DNA of 47,725 nucleotides from Sulfurovum sp. (lineage in GTDB: Bacteria; Campylobacterota; Campylobacteria; Campylobacterales; Sulfurovaceae). The position numbers and the translations under genes are program-made. The stretch covers positions 22,981 through 70,705 of the forward strand of contig JALUBF010000032.1 in assembly GCA_027045015.1 (NCBI GenBank). The letters run 5' to 3'. Every line of letters begins with the position of its first letter. Positions within the stretch are counted from its first letter, which is position 1. Positions 32,769 to 42,701 of this stretch are shown here, in pieces. The notes beneath the pieces are model-generated. The model was not told where the DNA came from. It searched no databases and was given only the letters and a program-made list of their open reading frames with translations.

Positions 32769-33107
32769 TTATGATAATGCAGTACACTTTTTAAGTGCTT
32801 GAAGATATGATTTCTTTATCTCTAAAAAGTTTTTACTAATTAGATCAGGTTTTGCAACCAAAACATAAGACCCCTTTGACAAAAGATCAATATTTTCTAT
32901 GAAATGGGCTCTTAATAAACGCTTGGCTCTATTTCTGTGAACTGCATTTCCAACTTTTTTACTGGCTACAAACCCTACTGTATGTTTATCACATTTTTTA
33001 AAAAAAATGACAAAGTAAGGTGTGTGCCAAACTTTTGTAGCCTGTTTATAGACTACATTAAATTCTTTAGTAGTACGAATTCTAGTAAAAATTTTTATTT
33101 TGCTAAT
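32769..33107 (-). CDS. rnpA: Ribonuclease P protein component, apparent AUU start
   Basis: About 112 aa, the protein subunit of RNase P, which trims tRNA 5' leaders. The body is clear: TRIRTTKEFNVVYKQ, then TVGFVASKKVGNAVHRNRAK with the RNR signature, then RLLRAHF. No ATG, GTG or TTG begins this frame after the upstream in-frame TGA. AGGAG lies seven bases before ATT at 33105-33107, followed by codons for SKIKIFTRI. AUU is a rare initiator, best known for infC. The gene is 30 bases after rpmH, its usual partner. Confidence 0.85.
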   Translation of the reverse strand: MSKIKIFTRIRTTKEFNVVYKQATKVWHTPYFVIFFKKCDKHTVGFVASKKVGNAVHRNRAKRLLRAHFIENIDLLSKGSYVLVAKPDLISKNFLEIKKSYLQALKKCTALS

Positions 33108-33137
33108 AACTGAACTCCTAAATTTATCTCAAAAAAC

Positions 33138-33272
33138 TTATACAGAAAGTCTTTTTCTACCTTTTGCACGTCTAGCAGAGATTACTTTTCTACCATTTTT
33201 AGTTTTCATTCTTGTTCTAAAACCATGTGTTCTTTTTCTTGGTGTAGTATGTGGTTGGTATGTTCTTTTCAT
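33138..33272 (-). CDS. rpmH: 50S ribosomal protein L34
   Basis: A 44-aa basic ribosomal protein. It begins [19 protein letters not shown] and continues with [20 protein letters not shown] and ends RLSV, the universal L34 pattern. The ATG at 33272 has an AAGGATGATTTGG ribosome region upstream. A TACAAT at 33303-33308 (minus) is a possible -10. It leads the rpmH-rnpA-yidC-jag-mnmE cluster, which is transcribed divergently from nspC. No dnaA or origin-like boxes were noticed next to it. Confidence 0.95.
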   Translation of the reverse strand: MKRTYQPHTTPRKRTHGFRTRMKTKNGRKVISARRAKGRKRLSV

Positions 33273-33380
33273 TCCAAATCATCCTTAATTAATTTTACCA
33301 TCATTGTAACTGATAGCTTTTATATGAACGCGATTTTATCGTAAAGTCACTTAAATAATAGAGTTTTTAATTAGTATTGT

Positions 33381-33386
33381 TATAAT
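33381..33386 (+). promoter_or_regulatory. -10 box for nspC, predicting a leaderless message
   Basis: TATAAT ends six bases before the ATG at 33393, so the expected start site coincides with the start codon. No ribosome-binding sequence is present. Confidence 0.5.
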
Positions 33387-33392
33387 ATAACT

Positions 33393-34532
33393 ATGAATAT
33401 AAAAAATATAAACAAAATTCCTTCTCCTTGTTGGCTACTTGAAGAAGATAAATTACTAAACAATCTTAAGCTTATAGCGTATATAAGTAAAGAATCTAAG
33501 GCAAAAATATTACTTGCATTAAAAGGATATGCTTTATGGAAAAGTTTTGATATATGCAGACCATATCTAAATGGTTGTTGTACATCTGGACTAAATGAAG
33601 CAAAACTAGCATATGAAACTTTTAAAAAAGAGGTGCATACATATAGTCCTGCATTTAAAGAAGATGAGATGGAAGAGATAGCAACTATCTCAAATCATAT
33701 AGTTTTTAACTCTCCCTCACAATTTAAAAAATATGCAAAAAAAGTAAAAGAGATTAACCCATCTTTATCTTTAGGGATTAGAGTAAATCCCCAATACTCA
33801 AAAGCACCTAAAGAGATATACAATCCTTGTGGATTATATTCACGACTAGGTACTACACTTTCAAACTTTGATGAGAGTATTTTAAAAGAGTGTGATGGGC
33901 TACACTTTCATGCACTATGTGAAGAGAGTGTAGATGCTCTAGAGAATGTATTGAATATCTTTGAAACTAAATTTGGTAAATATATATCACAAATGAAATG
34001 GATAAACTTTGGTGGTGGTCATCACATCACTAAAAATGGATATAATGTAGAAAAACTCATAGAAATTATAAAAAAATTTAAAGATAGATATAATGTAGAG
34101 ATATATCTTGAACCAGGAGAAGCGATAGGTTGGCAAACAGGTAACCTTATCACTACTGTTTTAGATATTGTCCATAATGACATAGATATTGCTATATTAG
34201 ATAGTTCTGCTGAAGCACATATGCCAGATACTATCATTATGCCTTATCGTTCAGATGTTATTGGAGCAGGTAAAGTAAATGAGAAACTATATAACTATCG
34301 TCTAGCTGGTAATACCTGTTTAGCTGGAGACATTATGGGTGATTATAGTTTTGATACTCAACTAAAAATAGGAGATAAGGTAATATTTTGTGACCAGATG
34401 CACTACACAATGGTAAAAGCTACTACTTTTAATGGTATAAATCTACCCTCCATAGCCATAAAAAGAACTAATGGAAGCATAGATATATTACGCAAATTTA
34501 GCTATGAAGATTTTAAATATAGGTTATCTTGA
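33393..34532 (+). CDS. nspC: Carboxynorspermidine/carboxyspermidine decarboxylase
   Basis: A 379-aa PLP enzyme of the alanine-racemase/ornithine-decarboxylase fold. It removes CO2 from carboxy(nor)spermidine in the alternative spermidine route used by Campylobacter and Vibrio. Features are PSPCWLLEEDKL, the PLP-lysine segment ILLALKGYALW, GLNEAKLAYE, YNPCGLYSRLGTT, HFHALCE and EPGEAIGWQTG. The dehydrogenase partner is not in the window. There is no ribosome site, and the promoter appears to abut the ATG. The 3' end overlaps the convergent kinase gene by 9 bases. Confidence 0.92.
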   Translation: MNIKNINKIPSPCWLLEEDKLLNNLKLIAYISKESKAKILLALKGYALWKSFDICRPYLNGCCTSGLNEAKLAYETFKKEVHTYSPAFKEDEMEEIATISNHIVFNSPSQFKKYAKKVKEINPSLSLGIRVNPQYSKAPKEIYNPCGLYSRLGTTLSNFDESILKECDGLHFHALCEESVDALENVLNIFETKFGKYISQMKWINFGGGHHITKNGYNVEKLIEIIKKFKDRYNVEIYLEPGEAIGWQTGNLITTVLDIVHNDIDIAILDSSAEAHMPDTIIMPYRSDVIGAGKVNEKLYNYRLAGNTCLAGDIMGDYSFDTQLKIGDKVIFCDQMHYTMVKATTFNGINLPSIAIKRTNGSIDILRKFSYEDFKYRLS

Positions 34533-37157
34533 CTCTATATTAATTATCTTATCATCAAAATATTCAATAAGAATTGTTTTTAAAGCATCTATATCTATTG
34601 GTTTTGATAAAAATCCGTCCATTCCTGCACCAAGATATTTCTCTTTATCTCCAGATAGTGCATTAGCAGTTAAAGCAATGATAGGTATATGTACACTATT
34701 TTTAGCTCTCTCATAAACTAAGATTTGTCCTGTAGCTTCCATACCACCCATAACAGGCATCTCTATATCCATAAATACCATATCAAATTTAGTAGTATCT
34801 TTATATAATGAAACAGCCTCTTTACCATTATTTGCGATAGTAACGTCTATTCCTAAACGTTGTAAAATATTTATTATAAGTTTTTGATTAATAGCATTAT
34901 CATCAGCAACTAAAATATTGAGATTATCAAACATAATCTTTTCACCAATAATACTACTATCCTCTTTATCACTAAGCATTCTAAGTGTTTTTGTAAAATT
35001 AATTGGTTTATATAATATCTTATCTATATATTTTTTATATCTTTTAATATTTTGCTTCTGATCTCCTGTAGTCATAAGTATAATTTTTGTATCAAGTTTT
35101 AAGAATTTTTCTATATCTGAATTATTTTCTCTAAACATATGATCAACAAATAAAATATCTGGAAGCTTAAGATTCATATCTATTAATTTCAATAATGCTT
35201 CTTCTGTATAATGTATGACTTGTGCACCTGTATAGCGTATATATGCTTCAAGATTTTCATTTATGATATATTTATCATCAATATGTGAATCAAGTATTCC
35301 TACAATATTTAAACTCATATCTTGAACTTTTCTAACTGTTGAATCTTCAGATTTATTCATAAGTAATGTAAAATAGAAAGTTGAACCTTTACCTTTAGTA
35401 CTATCTATTCTTAACTCATCTCCCATAAAATCAACAAATTTACCAGAGATAGATAATCCTAATCCCGTACCACCATATTTACGACTTGTACTTACATCTT
35501 CTTGTGTAAATGCATCAAAAATATTTTTCTGTTGCTCTTTGGTAATACCTATACCTGTATCAGAAACAGAAAATTTAATACGTACATCGCTACTCTCTTC
35601 TGCAACTTTCTCTATACGGACACTAACTTCACCATTGGTAGGGGTAAATTTAACAGCATTACTAATAAGATTTACAATAATTTGTGATATTTTAGTAGGG
35701 TCTCCTACTATTGATGTTGGTATACTAGGATCAATAAAAAGTTTAAAATTGATATTTTCCTCTGCAGCTTTAGCAGCATAAGATTCAACAGCTGTTTCAA
35801 AACGATCAATAGGATCAAAATCTATCTCTTCAAGTTCTATCTTTTGTGCTTTTATTTTAGATAAATCAAGAATATCATTAACAATAATCAAAAGATTTTC
35901 TGAACTTTTTTCAATTACCGATAAAAACTCCTCTTTCTCTTCTCTATCTTCTGTATCTTTTAAAAGCTGAGTAAAACCAACAATACCATTTAAAGGTGTT
36001 CGTATTTCATGTGACATACTTGCAAGAAATAGATCTTTTGTCTGATTTGCATCTTTAATAGCTTGAATTAAAAATTTATATATATAATCTACTTTTCCCT
36101 CATGAATTAAACGTTGTATCTCTTTTTGTTCATCTTTATCAAATACAAGGTCTATATCTTTAACTGTAGATATAGAAACATTTTTATTTTTAGATAATGA
36201 AAAATAATGGATAATAAAACTAAAAATTAAAAGAAGTAAAAATAGTAATATGCCTACATAACCTAATAATATATTTCTAAGAGATGATAAATGTTTATTT
36301 TCTATCTTAACTATTTTTGAATATAGTAAATTAAATACATTTGTAAAATATGCCTCTTTATCTTTCCATTTATCTATTAAAAGATTATATGTAATTGTAT
36401 AGTTACCTGTTTTACTTTGACTATTTATAACATTTCTTGTAAAATTCATTATAGATTTATATTTATTTTCACCTTTTAAAGCTTTAATAGCATTTGAAAA
36501 ATTACTATTGTCTAAAGTAGGTTGTACATCTTTAGCTATTAATCTTTTCCATAATGCCATATCATCTTTTCCCATAGGCTTATTCTTAATCAAAGTATAA
36601 TAAAGAAAATTGGTTTCTATAATACTATTTTCTTCAAGATTAGCATACTGTATATAAGAATTTATAGAATTCTTAACCCCTAATGATTGTATATTTCCAA
36701 TCTCTTCTATAAGTTTTACTAAAGAAGAAAATACATTGTGATAATCTTCATATAATATTTTAGAGTAATATTTTTTATTATATATATCTGTTCGTGTAAC
36801 TTTCAATATAGCTTTTAAGATATTTACTTTTTTAATTAAATATTTAGATAAATTATTTTTAGATATAGTTTCTATTAAAGTTTTAAAAGTTTTATCAGTA
36901 TTATATTTAGCATTTTCAAAATTATTAAGATTTTCTTCTGTTGGTTTTGCTAAATAATATGTGACCAATATACGTTCAGAGAAAAGCCTTTTTTGTAATA
37001 TATCTATCTCTTTTAAAATAGGAGAAATTCTTCCATAATGTTCAACTTCCTGATATTGTAAATAATTCTTGTATGTATATTGAGATAAAAAAGCAAATAT
37101 GGACAAAAGAAATACCAATATAACACTAATATATATTCTATTTTTAAATAAATTCAT
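34524..37157 (-). CDS. Hybrid sensor histidine kinase with NIT-like sensor and two receiver domains
   Basis: An 877-aa membrane kinase. Helix 1 (about 9-26) and helix 2 (about 297-317) enclose an all-helical periplasmic domain with LQKRLFSERILVTYYLA, like NIT (nitrate/nitrite-type) sensors. HisKA follows with the phospho-His H383 (SMSHEIRTPLNGIVGF), then an ATPase domain (NLISNAVKFTP, DTGIGI, GTGLGLSI). A divergent receiver (ILFVDHMF) comes next, then a canonical receiver with MVFMDIEMPVMGG and LTANALSGDKEKYL. No output regulator is adjacent, so the phosphorelay target is unknown. It lies 56 bases after tamB. Confidence 0.9.
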   Translation of the reverse strand: MNLFKNRIYISVILVFLLSIFAFLSQYTYKNYLQYQEVEHYGRISPILKEIDILQKRLFSERILVTYYLAKPTEENLNNFENAKYNTDKTFKTLIETISKNNLSKYLIKKVNILKAILKVTRTDIYNKKYYSKILYEDYHNVFSSLVKLIEEIGNIQSLGVKNSINSYIQYANLEENSIIETNFLYYTLIKNKPMGKDDMALWKRLIAKDVQPTLDNSNFSNAIKALKGENKYKSIMNFTRNVINSQSKTGNYTITYNLLIDKWKDKEAYFTNVFNLLYSKIVKIENKHLSSLRNILLGYVGILLFLLLLIFSFIIHYFSLSKNKNVSISTVKDIDLVFDKDEQKEIQRLIHEGKVDYIYKFLIQAIKDANQTKDLFLASMSHEIRTPLNGIVGFTQLLKDTEDREEKEEFLSVIEKSSENLLIIVNDILDLSKIKAQKIELEEIDFDPIDRFETAVESYAAKAAEENINFKLFIDPSIPTSIVGDPTKISQIIVNLISNAVKFTPTNGEVSVRIEKVAEESSDVRIKFSVSDTGIGITKEQQKNIFDAFTQEDVSTSRKYGGTGLGLSISGKFVDFMGDELRIDSTKGKGSTFYFTLLMNKSEDSTVRKVQDMSLNIVGILDSHIDDKYIINENLEAYIRYTGAQVIHYTEEALLKLIDMNLKLPDILFVDHMFRENNSDIEKFLKLDTKIILMTTGDQKQNIKRYKKYIDKILYKPINFTKTLRMLSDKEDSSIIGEKIMFDNLNILVADDNAINQKLIINILQRLGIDVTIANNGKEAVSLYKDTTKFDMVFMDIEMPVMGGMEATGQILVYERAKNSVHIPIIALTANALSGDKEKYLGAGMDGFLSKPIDIDALKTILIEYFDDKIINIESR

Positions 37158-37213
37158 AATAAATCCTTCTTGTTGATTATAGTATCCTACTACTTAAAAA
37201 ATCTTTTAAAAAA

Positions 37214-40054
37214 TTAAAAATCTTTTTTATATACAATATCATATGATTGAGATACTTCACTACCACTAAATATACTTTCAGTACTTCTGCTATGTCGATA
37301 TTTTACTTTAATCTTTGGAATTTTTCCATTTACATATATCACAGTTAACTTATTTGTAATTTTTTTACCAACTTCAATACTATTATCATTACCAATAACT
37401 AGATGATCTAAAGATATTCCCACATTATTTAAAGCTGATTTTGCTATAGCTCCACCCATCATACGCATCATATCTTCACTAGAATTTTTACCTGCAGCTT
37501 CTTCTGTATCAAAAAGTAATAGAGATAGTATCTGCCCTTTTGTCAATGTTGGACTCGAAGAAAAAACAATATTTGGCGTATTAGCAGAACCAGTAATACG
37601 TATAGTTATCAGATGATTTATAGATTTATAATGAACCACAATATTTAAAATCGGTTTATTTGGATTACCTGTAAAGTATATAGAGCTTTTATCTAAAATA
37701 AAACGTTTTCTCTCAAAAGTATAACTTCCACCTTTTAGTAGTGATACCTTTCCTAAAATCAATATCTTAGAATTTATGGATTTATGAATACCCAAATCTA
37801 AATTTCCACGAATATTAGCATCACCTTTTTTATATCTTAATGGTTTTTTTGTCTTAACTTTTATATTAAGTGATAAATTTTTCATAAAAGAGCTTTTCTT
37901 TTTCTTCTTTATCTTTTGGACAATAACAATATCACTATCTGATGCAAAAGTTTTTTTACTTAAATTATAATAAATATTTCCACCCAATAGATTTATATTT
38001 CCATTAATAGTCATTTTCATATTATCAAGTAATACTTTTAAATTTAAATTTGTATCTAAAGAGGCAATTTTTTGTGCAATATGAAATTTATTTGAAGATG
38101 TTAATATATTACCTTTTTTAGTTTTAAGATTATATCTTCCTTCTATTTTTAGATTATTATTTACCCAAAATTCTTCAATATTTACTATATCCCCATCAAT
38201 AGATACTTTTGATGGTTTTGTTGAAAATATCTTCTCTTTATTATAAATAAATTTATAATTTTTTAAAACTATTTTTGAATTATTCATTCCCACTTTTAGA
38301 GAAATATCTTTAATAATCTGTTTATGCTTTTTATCTTTAGCATAAATGATTTTTGGTGATTTTATAATCATATTAATATCTTTTAATTTATCTATAGAGA
38401 CATTACAATCAACTTTTCCAGATATATTTGGTATTTCATCTATATTGTAAACTTTTGAGATTTTTTTAAAAAAAGATTTTAAAGAGTTTATATTCAGTTT
38501 GACATCTACTATACTATTTGTATTTCCAGATATATTAATTTTATATCCTTCTAAATTAAATAAACCATTCAATTTAGTACTTTTCAACCTATAATTTATA
38601 TTTGCTTTAATAACTGGTGACTTTACAATAGTATTTATCTCTTTTTTATCAATTATAGACTTAATATATATAGGATTTAATTTATTTAGCTTTAAATTTT
38701 TATCATATCCTTTTAATAATGATTTTTTAGGTATAACTATTTTAGATACTATATTTAAATTATCTTTATACTTTATATCTGATTCTATATTTAAAAGATT
38801 TGATGTGATTTTTACTTTTGCTTTTCGCATAACATTATTATCAAAATATATAGGAGCATCAAGCACAAAACTTGCCCTACCTTTACTCAATTTAGAAGCT
38901 AAATCAATAAATTTACTAAGTAATATTTTATCTTTACTAGCTAAATGAAGTTTACCTTTTCTGAAATCATTTGATACAAATAAACCTTTTAATTTATTGG
39001 TATTTATATCTGCTTTTATACTCTTATTATCACCAATATAACCTATATTTAAATTTTTTAGAAGTTTTAAATATCTCTTATCTACTCCTAAAATATTATT
39101 GGTTTTCATATTTCCACTATATCTTATATTATTATTTTTTAGTATAAAATCATTACTAATATATATATCTTTTGCATAATTAGAATCAATAAGAAGTTTA
39201 CTTTTTGCTATTAAGATATTATCGTCTATATTAAAAAGTATATGAGATTTTAAGCTATTTATATCTATATTAAAACTATTTTTATTATCTGTTTTTAGAA
39301 CTTTTTTTATAGAAGTATCTATATCTGCCTCTACTATATCTTTTGTAGCATTAAAATCAATAGCTAAAGTTTTTATGGCTTTATGACGTATAGGTATATT
39401 ATACTGCTTGAATAGTCCATCTTTAGGTGAGATAAGAAGTTTACCTTTTAATCTATTATTTTTCACTAAACCATTTACATTGATAGTTGTTAAATTTGTA
39501 TCTATAAAAAGTTTCAATATCTTAAGATTTACACTATTATTATTATAATAAAGAGCATTTGCCTTTAATTTAAACTTAGAGATATATATATCACTCTGTA
39601 TAAATTTATTTATAGTAATATCTATATTATTTACAGAAATAGAAAAAGGCATACTACTATTACTATCTGTATCATCATTTGATGAGTTAAAAACTCTACT
39701 AAACATCATTACATTATCTATATCTAAACTATCAATATCTATATTAGATAAACCTATGTTTTTATAAAGAAGTCTTATAGGATTCCATTTAATTGTAATT
39801 TTTTTAGCTAATGAGAAATTTTCATAAGATAAATTATATACTTTAATACCCGTAAATATATTTCCATCAATATTCCTATATGTGATATTATAATCTGGTG
39901 CAAAATAATCTATAGCTTTTTTAATGACTAAAGAAGAATTTCCCAAAACATATAGTAAAATTCCCAATGTTACACCTAAAGTGACTAAACTTAAAATAAT
40001 TCTACGTATCAATAAAATTGGTGTTAAAAATAGTATCTTTTTTATATTACTCAA
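37214..40054 (-). CDS. tamB: TamB-like translocation/assembly module protein (AsmA/DUF490)
   Basis: A 946-aa protein with one N-terminal membrane helix (LSLVTLGVTLGILLYVLG), a very long repetitive beta-rich periplasmic body and a C-terminal TamB/DUF490 domain. That domain ends with ITGSANTPNIVFSSSP, SLLLFDTEEAAG and VNGKIPKIKVKYRHSR. TamB-type proteins bridge the periplasm and move phospholipids or help outer-membrane proteins. It begins four bases inside the tamA 3' end (ATGA overlap). It is richer in Lys, Asn and Ile than its neighbours, as is usual for this protein in AT-rich genomes. Confidence 0.87.
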   Translation of the reverse strand: MSNIKKILFLTPILLIRRIILSLVTLGVTLGILLYVLGNSSLVIKKAIDYFAPDYNITYRNIDGNIFTGIKVYNLSYENFSLAKKITIKWNPIRLLYKNIGLSNIDIDSLDIDNVMMFSRVFNSSNDDTDSNSSMPFSISVNNIDITINKFIQSDIYISKFKLKANALYYNNNSVNLKILKLFIDTNLTTINVNGLVKNNRLKGKLLISPKDGLFKQYNIPIRHKAIKTLAIDFNATKDIVEADIDTSIKKVLKTDNKNSFNIDINSLKSHILFNIDDNILIAKSKLLIDSNYAKDIYISNDFILKNNNIRYSGNMKTNNILGVDKRYLKLLKNLNIGYIGDNKSIKADINTNKLKGLFVSNDFRKGKLHLASKDKILLSKFIDLASKLSKGRASFVLDAPIYFDNNVMRKAKVKITSNLLNIESDIKYKDNLNIVSKIVIPKKSLLKGYDKNLKLNKLNPIYIKSIIDKKEINTIVKSPVIKANINYRLKSTKLNGLFNLEGYKINISGNTNSIVDVKLNINSLKSFFKKISKVYNIDEIPNISGKVDCNVSIDKLKDINMIIKSPKIIYAKDKKHKQIIKDISLKVGMNNSKIVLKNYKFIYNKEKIFSTKPSKVSIDGDIVNIEEFWVNNNLKIEGRYNLKTKKGNILTSSNKFHIAQKIASLDTNLNLKVLLDNMKMTINGNINLLGGNIYYNLSKKTFASDSDIVIVQKIKKKKKSSFMKNLSLNIKVKTKKPLRYKKGDANIRGNLDLGIHKSINSKILILGKVSLLKGGSYTFERKRFILDKSSIYFTGNPNKPILNIVVHYKSINHLITIRITGSANTPNIVFSSSPTLTKGQILSLLLFDTEEAAGKNSSEDMMRMMGGAIAKSALNNVGISLDHLVIGNDNSIEVGKKITNKLTVIYVNGKIPKIKVKYRHSRSTESIFSGSEVSQSYDIVYKKDF

Positions 40055-41817
40055 AATGATTGTCCTATCTGAAATGATATGCCATATTGTGACTTATCTG
40101 CTAAGTTAAATCCTGCATCTAATTTAAATGGTCCAATTGGTGTCATATATCTCAACCCTACACCTGCTGAAGATATAATATCTCCTTTAAAATTGTAGGA
40201 TTGATCTGTTAACATACTATTATCGCTAAATATAGCACCATACAAATCTCCATGTATTGGATAATCTCCCTCTAATGAGAGATTTGCCATAGTTAATGCC
40301 CCATAGTTTGTATCTTTTTTCTTGGAAGTTATAACTCCCAATTCATTATATCCATAAGCTCTATTGGAGTATGAACCACCTAAAAAGAAAAGTTTTGATT
40401 CAGGTAAACCTGTATCTGACTCTTCAGCTATGACACCAACCTTTCCAACAGTAGCAATAGTTAAATCTTTAAATGTTTTTATAAGTCTACCTTCAAATTC
40501 TACCTTATAATAAACACTTGCTTTATCATTTCGTGAAAGTCCTAGCTCACTATATCCAGAAAAATAGTAACCATTCTTTGGGTTTAATTTTGAATCACGT
40601 CCATCATATACTAAGTTAATGTACGGAGACAATAAAACAAATGTACCCTCATTTATAGCTTGTTTCAACTTTTTATTATATACATTGTTAAATGCATCAA
40701 TATTGATAACTTCTGAAGTCATACCTAAACGTACTTTTAAATTTTCATCTATATGTTCTAAATATGCATCAAAAAAGTATTTTTTTTCTTTAAAACCATC
40801 ATAATCAAGATTTGAAAACCCTGCACTACTAACTATATCTACACTTCTATCAAAAATAGTAAAAAAATCTGGTTTAAAAAAATCTCCCCTAAATAACTGC
40901 TCTTTCTTTGACCAAGATGCCTTAAGTTTTAACTTTTGAGCATTTCCAAAAAAATTATATTTTGTTATCGCTGTATGTATTCTTGAACCAAGATATGTAT
41001 CGTATCCTGCTCCAACTTCTGTATGATAATCTTTTTTTAACTCTACAAATTTAATATCTACAGGAACAACATTATAAATTTTATGACTTACATCTATAAC
41101 TACAGAATCAAAAGCATTAAGCTCATAAAGATTATCTGATGTCTCTTTTACAAGTTCGCTATTAAATATATCTCCTTCTTTTGCTCTAAGACGTGATTTT
41201 ACTACAGACTCATCAACGTTTTTAAGTCCTGATGTTGTTAATTTGCCAAACTTACATACCCCACCCTTGTGAAGAGTATATACTAAATCCACTATATGCT
41301 TATCTAAATCTACATAGGCTTTAGTATCTAAGTCATAAGAGCAATAACCTCTTTTTAATAGAGATGAGATAATCTTACTTTTTATCTTAACAAAACTCTT
41401 TGACTTAAAAATATCACCCTTTTTAAAAGTTACAATATCTTTTATATTATAGTCACTATCTATAGTTATTTTATTAACACGAACAGGTCTGTTTTCTTTA
41501 ATATGGACTATATAACTACTATTTGTATCGGTAATATTTAAATCAACATCATAAAACCCTTCAGATTTATAGAAGCTTTTTAATGATTCTGCTAAAGTTG
41601 GACGCAACTTATCTTTAAGTCTAGGAGTATCATCTTTCCAAAATTGAAAAAAACTTCTTTTCTCTACTCCCATCTCTTCGTCAAGTTTATCTTCATCAAA
41701 ATATTTTTGACCATAAAAATGTATCTCGTGTGTAGGCAATTTAATATCACCTGCTACACTATTTATAAAAATTGAAGATAGTATAATAAGATATAGAAAT
41801 ATCTTTTTTAAAATCAT
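40051..41817 (-). CDS. tamA: Omp85-family outer membrane protein, TamA-like
   Basis: A 588-aa protein with a signal peptide (LYLIILSSIFINSVAG), about three N-terminal POTRA repeats (ending near residue 250) and a 16-strand Omp85 barrel. The barrel includes LLSPYINLVYDGRDSKLNPKNGYY and FLGGSYSNRAYGYNELG (the RGY-like loop), and the final strand ends in FQIGQSF with the terminal aromatic. It pairs with tamB directly downstream (4-base overlap), and its start overlaps the gpsA stop by four bases. The Tam pair assembles outer-membrane components. Confidence 0.9.
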   Translation of the reverse strand: MILKKIFLYLIILSSIFINSVAGDIKLPTHEIHFYGQKYFDEDKLDEEMGVEKRSFFQFWKDDTPRLKDKLRPTLAESLKSFYKSEGFYDVDLNITDTNSSYIVHIKENRPVRVNKITIDSDYNIKDIVTFKKGDIFKSKSFVKIKSKIISSLLKRGYCSYDLDTKAYVDLDKHIVDLVYTLHKGGVCKFGKLTTSGLKNVDESVVKSRLRAKEGDIFNSELVKETSDNLYELNAFDSVVIDVSHKIYNVVPVDIKFVELKKDYHTEVGAGYDTYLGSRIHTAITKYNFFGNAQKLKLKASWSKKEQLFRGDFFKPDFFTIFDRSVDIVSSAGFSNLDYDGFKEKKYFFDAYLEHIDENLKVRLGMTSEVINIDAFNNVYNKKLKQAINEGTFVLLSPYINLVYDGRDSKLNPKNGYYFSGYSELGLSRNDKASVYYKVEFEGRLIKTFKDLTIATVGKVGVIAEESDTGLPESKLFFLGGSYSNRAYGYNELGVITSKKKDTNYGALTMANLSLEGDYPIHGDLYGAIFSDNSMLTDQSYNFKGDIISSAGVGLRYMTPIGPFKLDAGFNLADKSQYGISFQIGQSF

Positions 41818-42701
41818 TTTAGTAAATCCTCTACACTCTTCATAGGGTTTTTTCCCTTTTCTATCATACTATACACTTCAGATGCAATAGGAAGATATAT
41901 ATCTTTATCATTTGCTATTTTATAAAGTGCTTTAGATGTAGGAACACCCTCTGCTACTTCTCCCAACTCATCTAAAATCTCATCCATATCTTTTCCATTT
42001 GCAATGCCTAAGCCTACTCTAAAATTACGTGACATTGTAGAACTTGCAGTAAGAAATAGATCTCCTGCTCCACCTAAAGAGAGAAATGTCTCTCTTTTTG
42101 CTCCAAAAGCCTCTCCAAAACGTGTCATCTCTACCAATCCTCTTGAGATAAGTGCTGCTTTAGCATTATTACCAAGTCCAAGTCCTTCACATACTCCACC
42201 AGCTATAGCTATAACATTTTTGTATGCTCCACTCACCTCGGCACCAACAACATCATCACTAATATAACCTTTTATAAAATCAGGAAGTCCATCTGCATAA
42301 ATCTGTGCCAATTTACTATTTGTAGAGCTTATTATAAGTGCTGTTGGTAAAGACTCTTTAACCTCTGTAGCAAAAGATGGTCCAGAGATATAAGCAAGTC
42401 TATCTTCTGTAATAAATGCTCCATAAACCTCATTGAGAAATGCTCCTGTACTTGTCTCTATACCCTTTGCTGCTACTAATATATTTTGACCATTATCTAC
42501 CCAATTATCTTCTAGCCAACTACGTACAAACTGAGCAGGAATAGCCAATATTAGGTATCTACACTTTAATGCCTCTTGCATAGATACAAAATTTTCAATA
42601 TCTCTAATATTACGAGAAGATATAACTACATCATTTTTTTGACTATATGCGTGGTAGAGTGCTTGACCCCACTTTCCTGCTCCAATAATAGCTATCTTCA
42701 T
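41814..42701 (-). CDS. gpsA: NAD(P)H-dependent glycerol-3-phosphate dehydrogenase
   Basis: A 295-aa cytosolic enzyme that makes sn-glycerol-3-phosphate for phospholipid synthesis. Motifs are the N-terminal GAGKWGQAL, AAKGIE, SGPSFATEV, GAYKNVIAIAGGVCEGLGLGNNAKAALI, SLGGAGDLFLT and VAEGVPTSKAL. It is slightly shorter than average at the C-terminus but complete. Overlaps of four bases with both neighbours place it inside the gatB-to-tamB transcript. Campylobacter also has gpsA beside gatB. Confidence 0.95.
   Translation of the reverse strand: MKIAIIGAGKWGQALYHAYSQKNDVVISSRNIRDIENFVSMQEALKCRYLILAIPAQFVRSWLEDNWVDNGQNILVAAKGIETSTGAFLNEVYGAFITEDRLAYISGPSFATEVKESLPTALIISSTNSKLAQIYADGLPDFIKGYISDDVVGAEVSGAYKNVIAIAGGVCEGLGLGNNAKAALISRGLVEMTRFGEAFGAKRETFLSLGGAGDLFLTASSTMSRNFRVGLGIANGKDMDEILDELGEVAEGVPTSKALYKIANDKDIYLPIASEVYSMIEKGKNPMKSVEDLLK

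Noticed and set aside
32995-33008. Possible frameshift in rnpA at an A/T homopolymer run
   Set aside because: The run of eight A (six T on the other side) keeps the reading frame, and the protein is continuous through it, so there is no evidence of a break.
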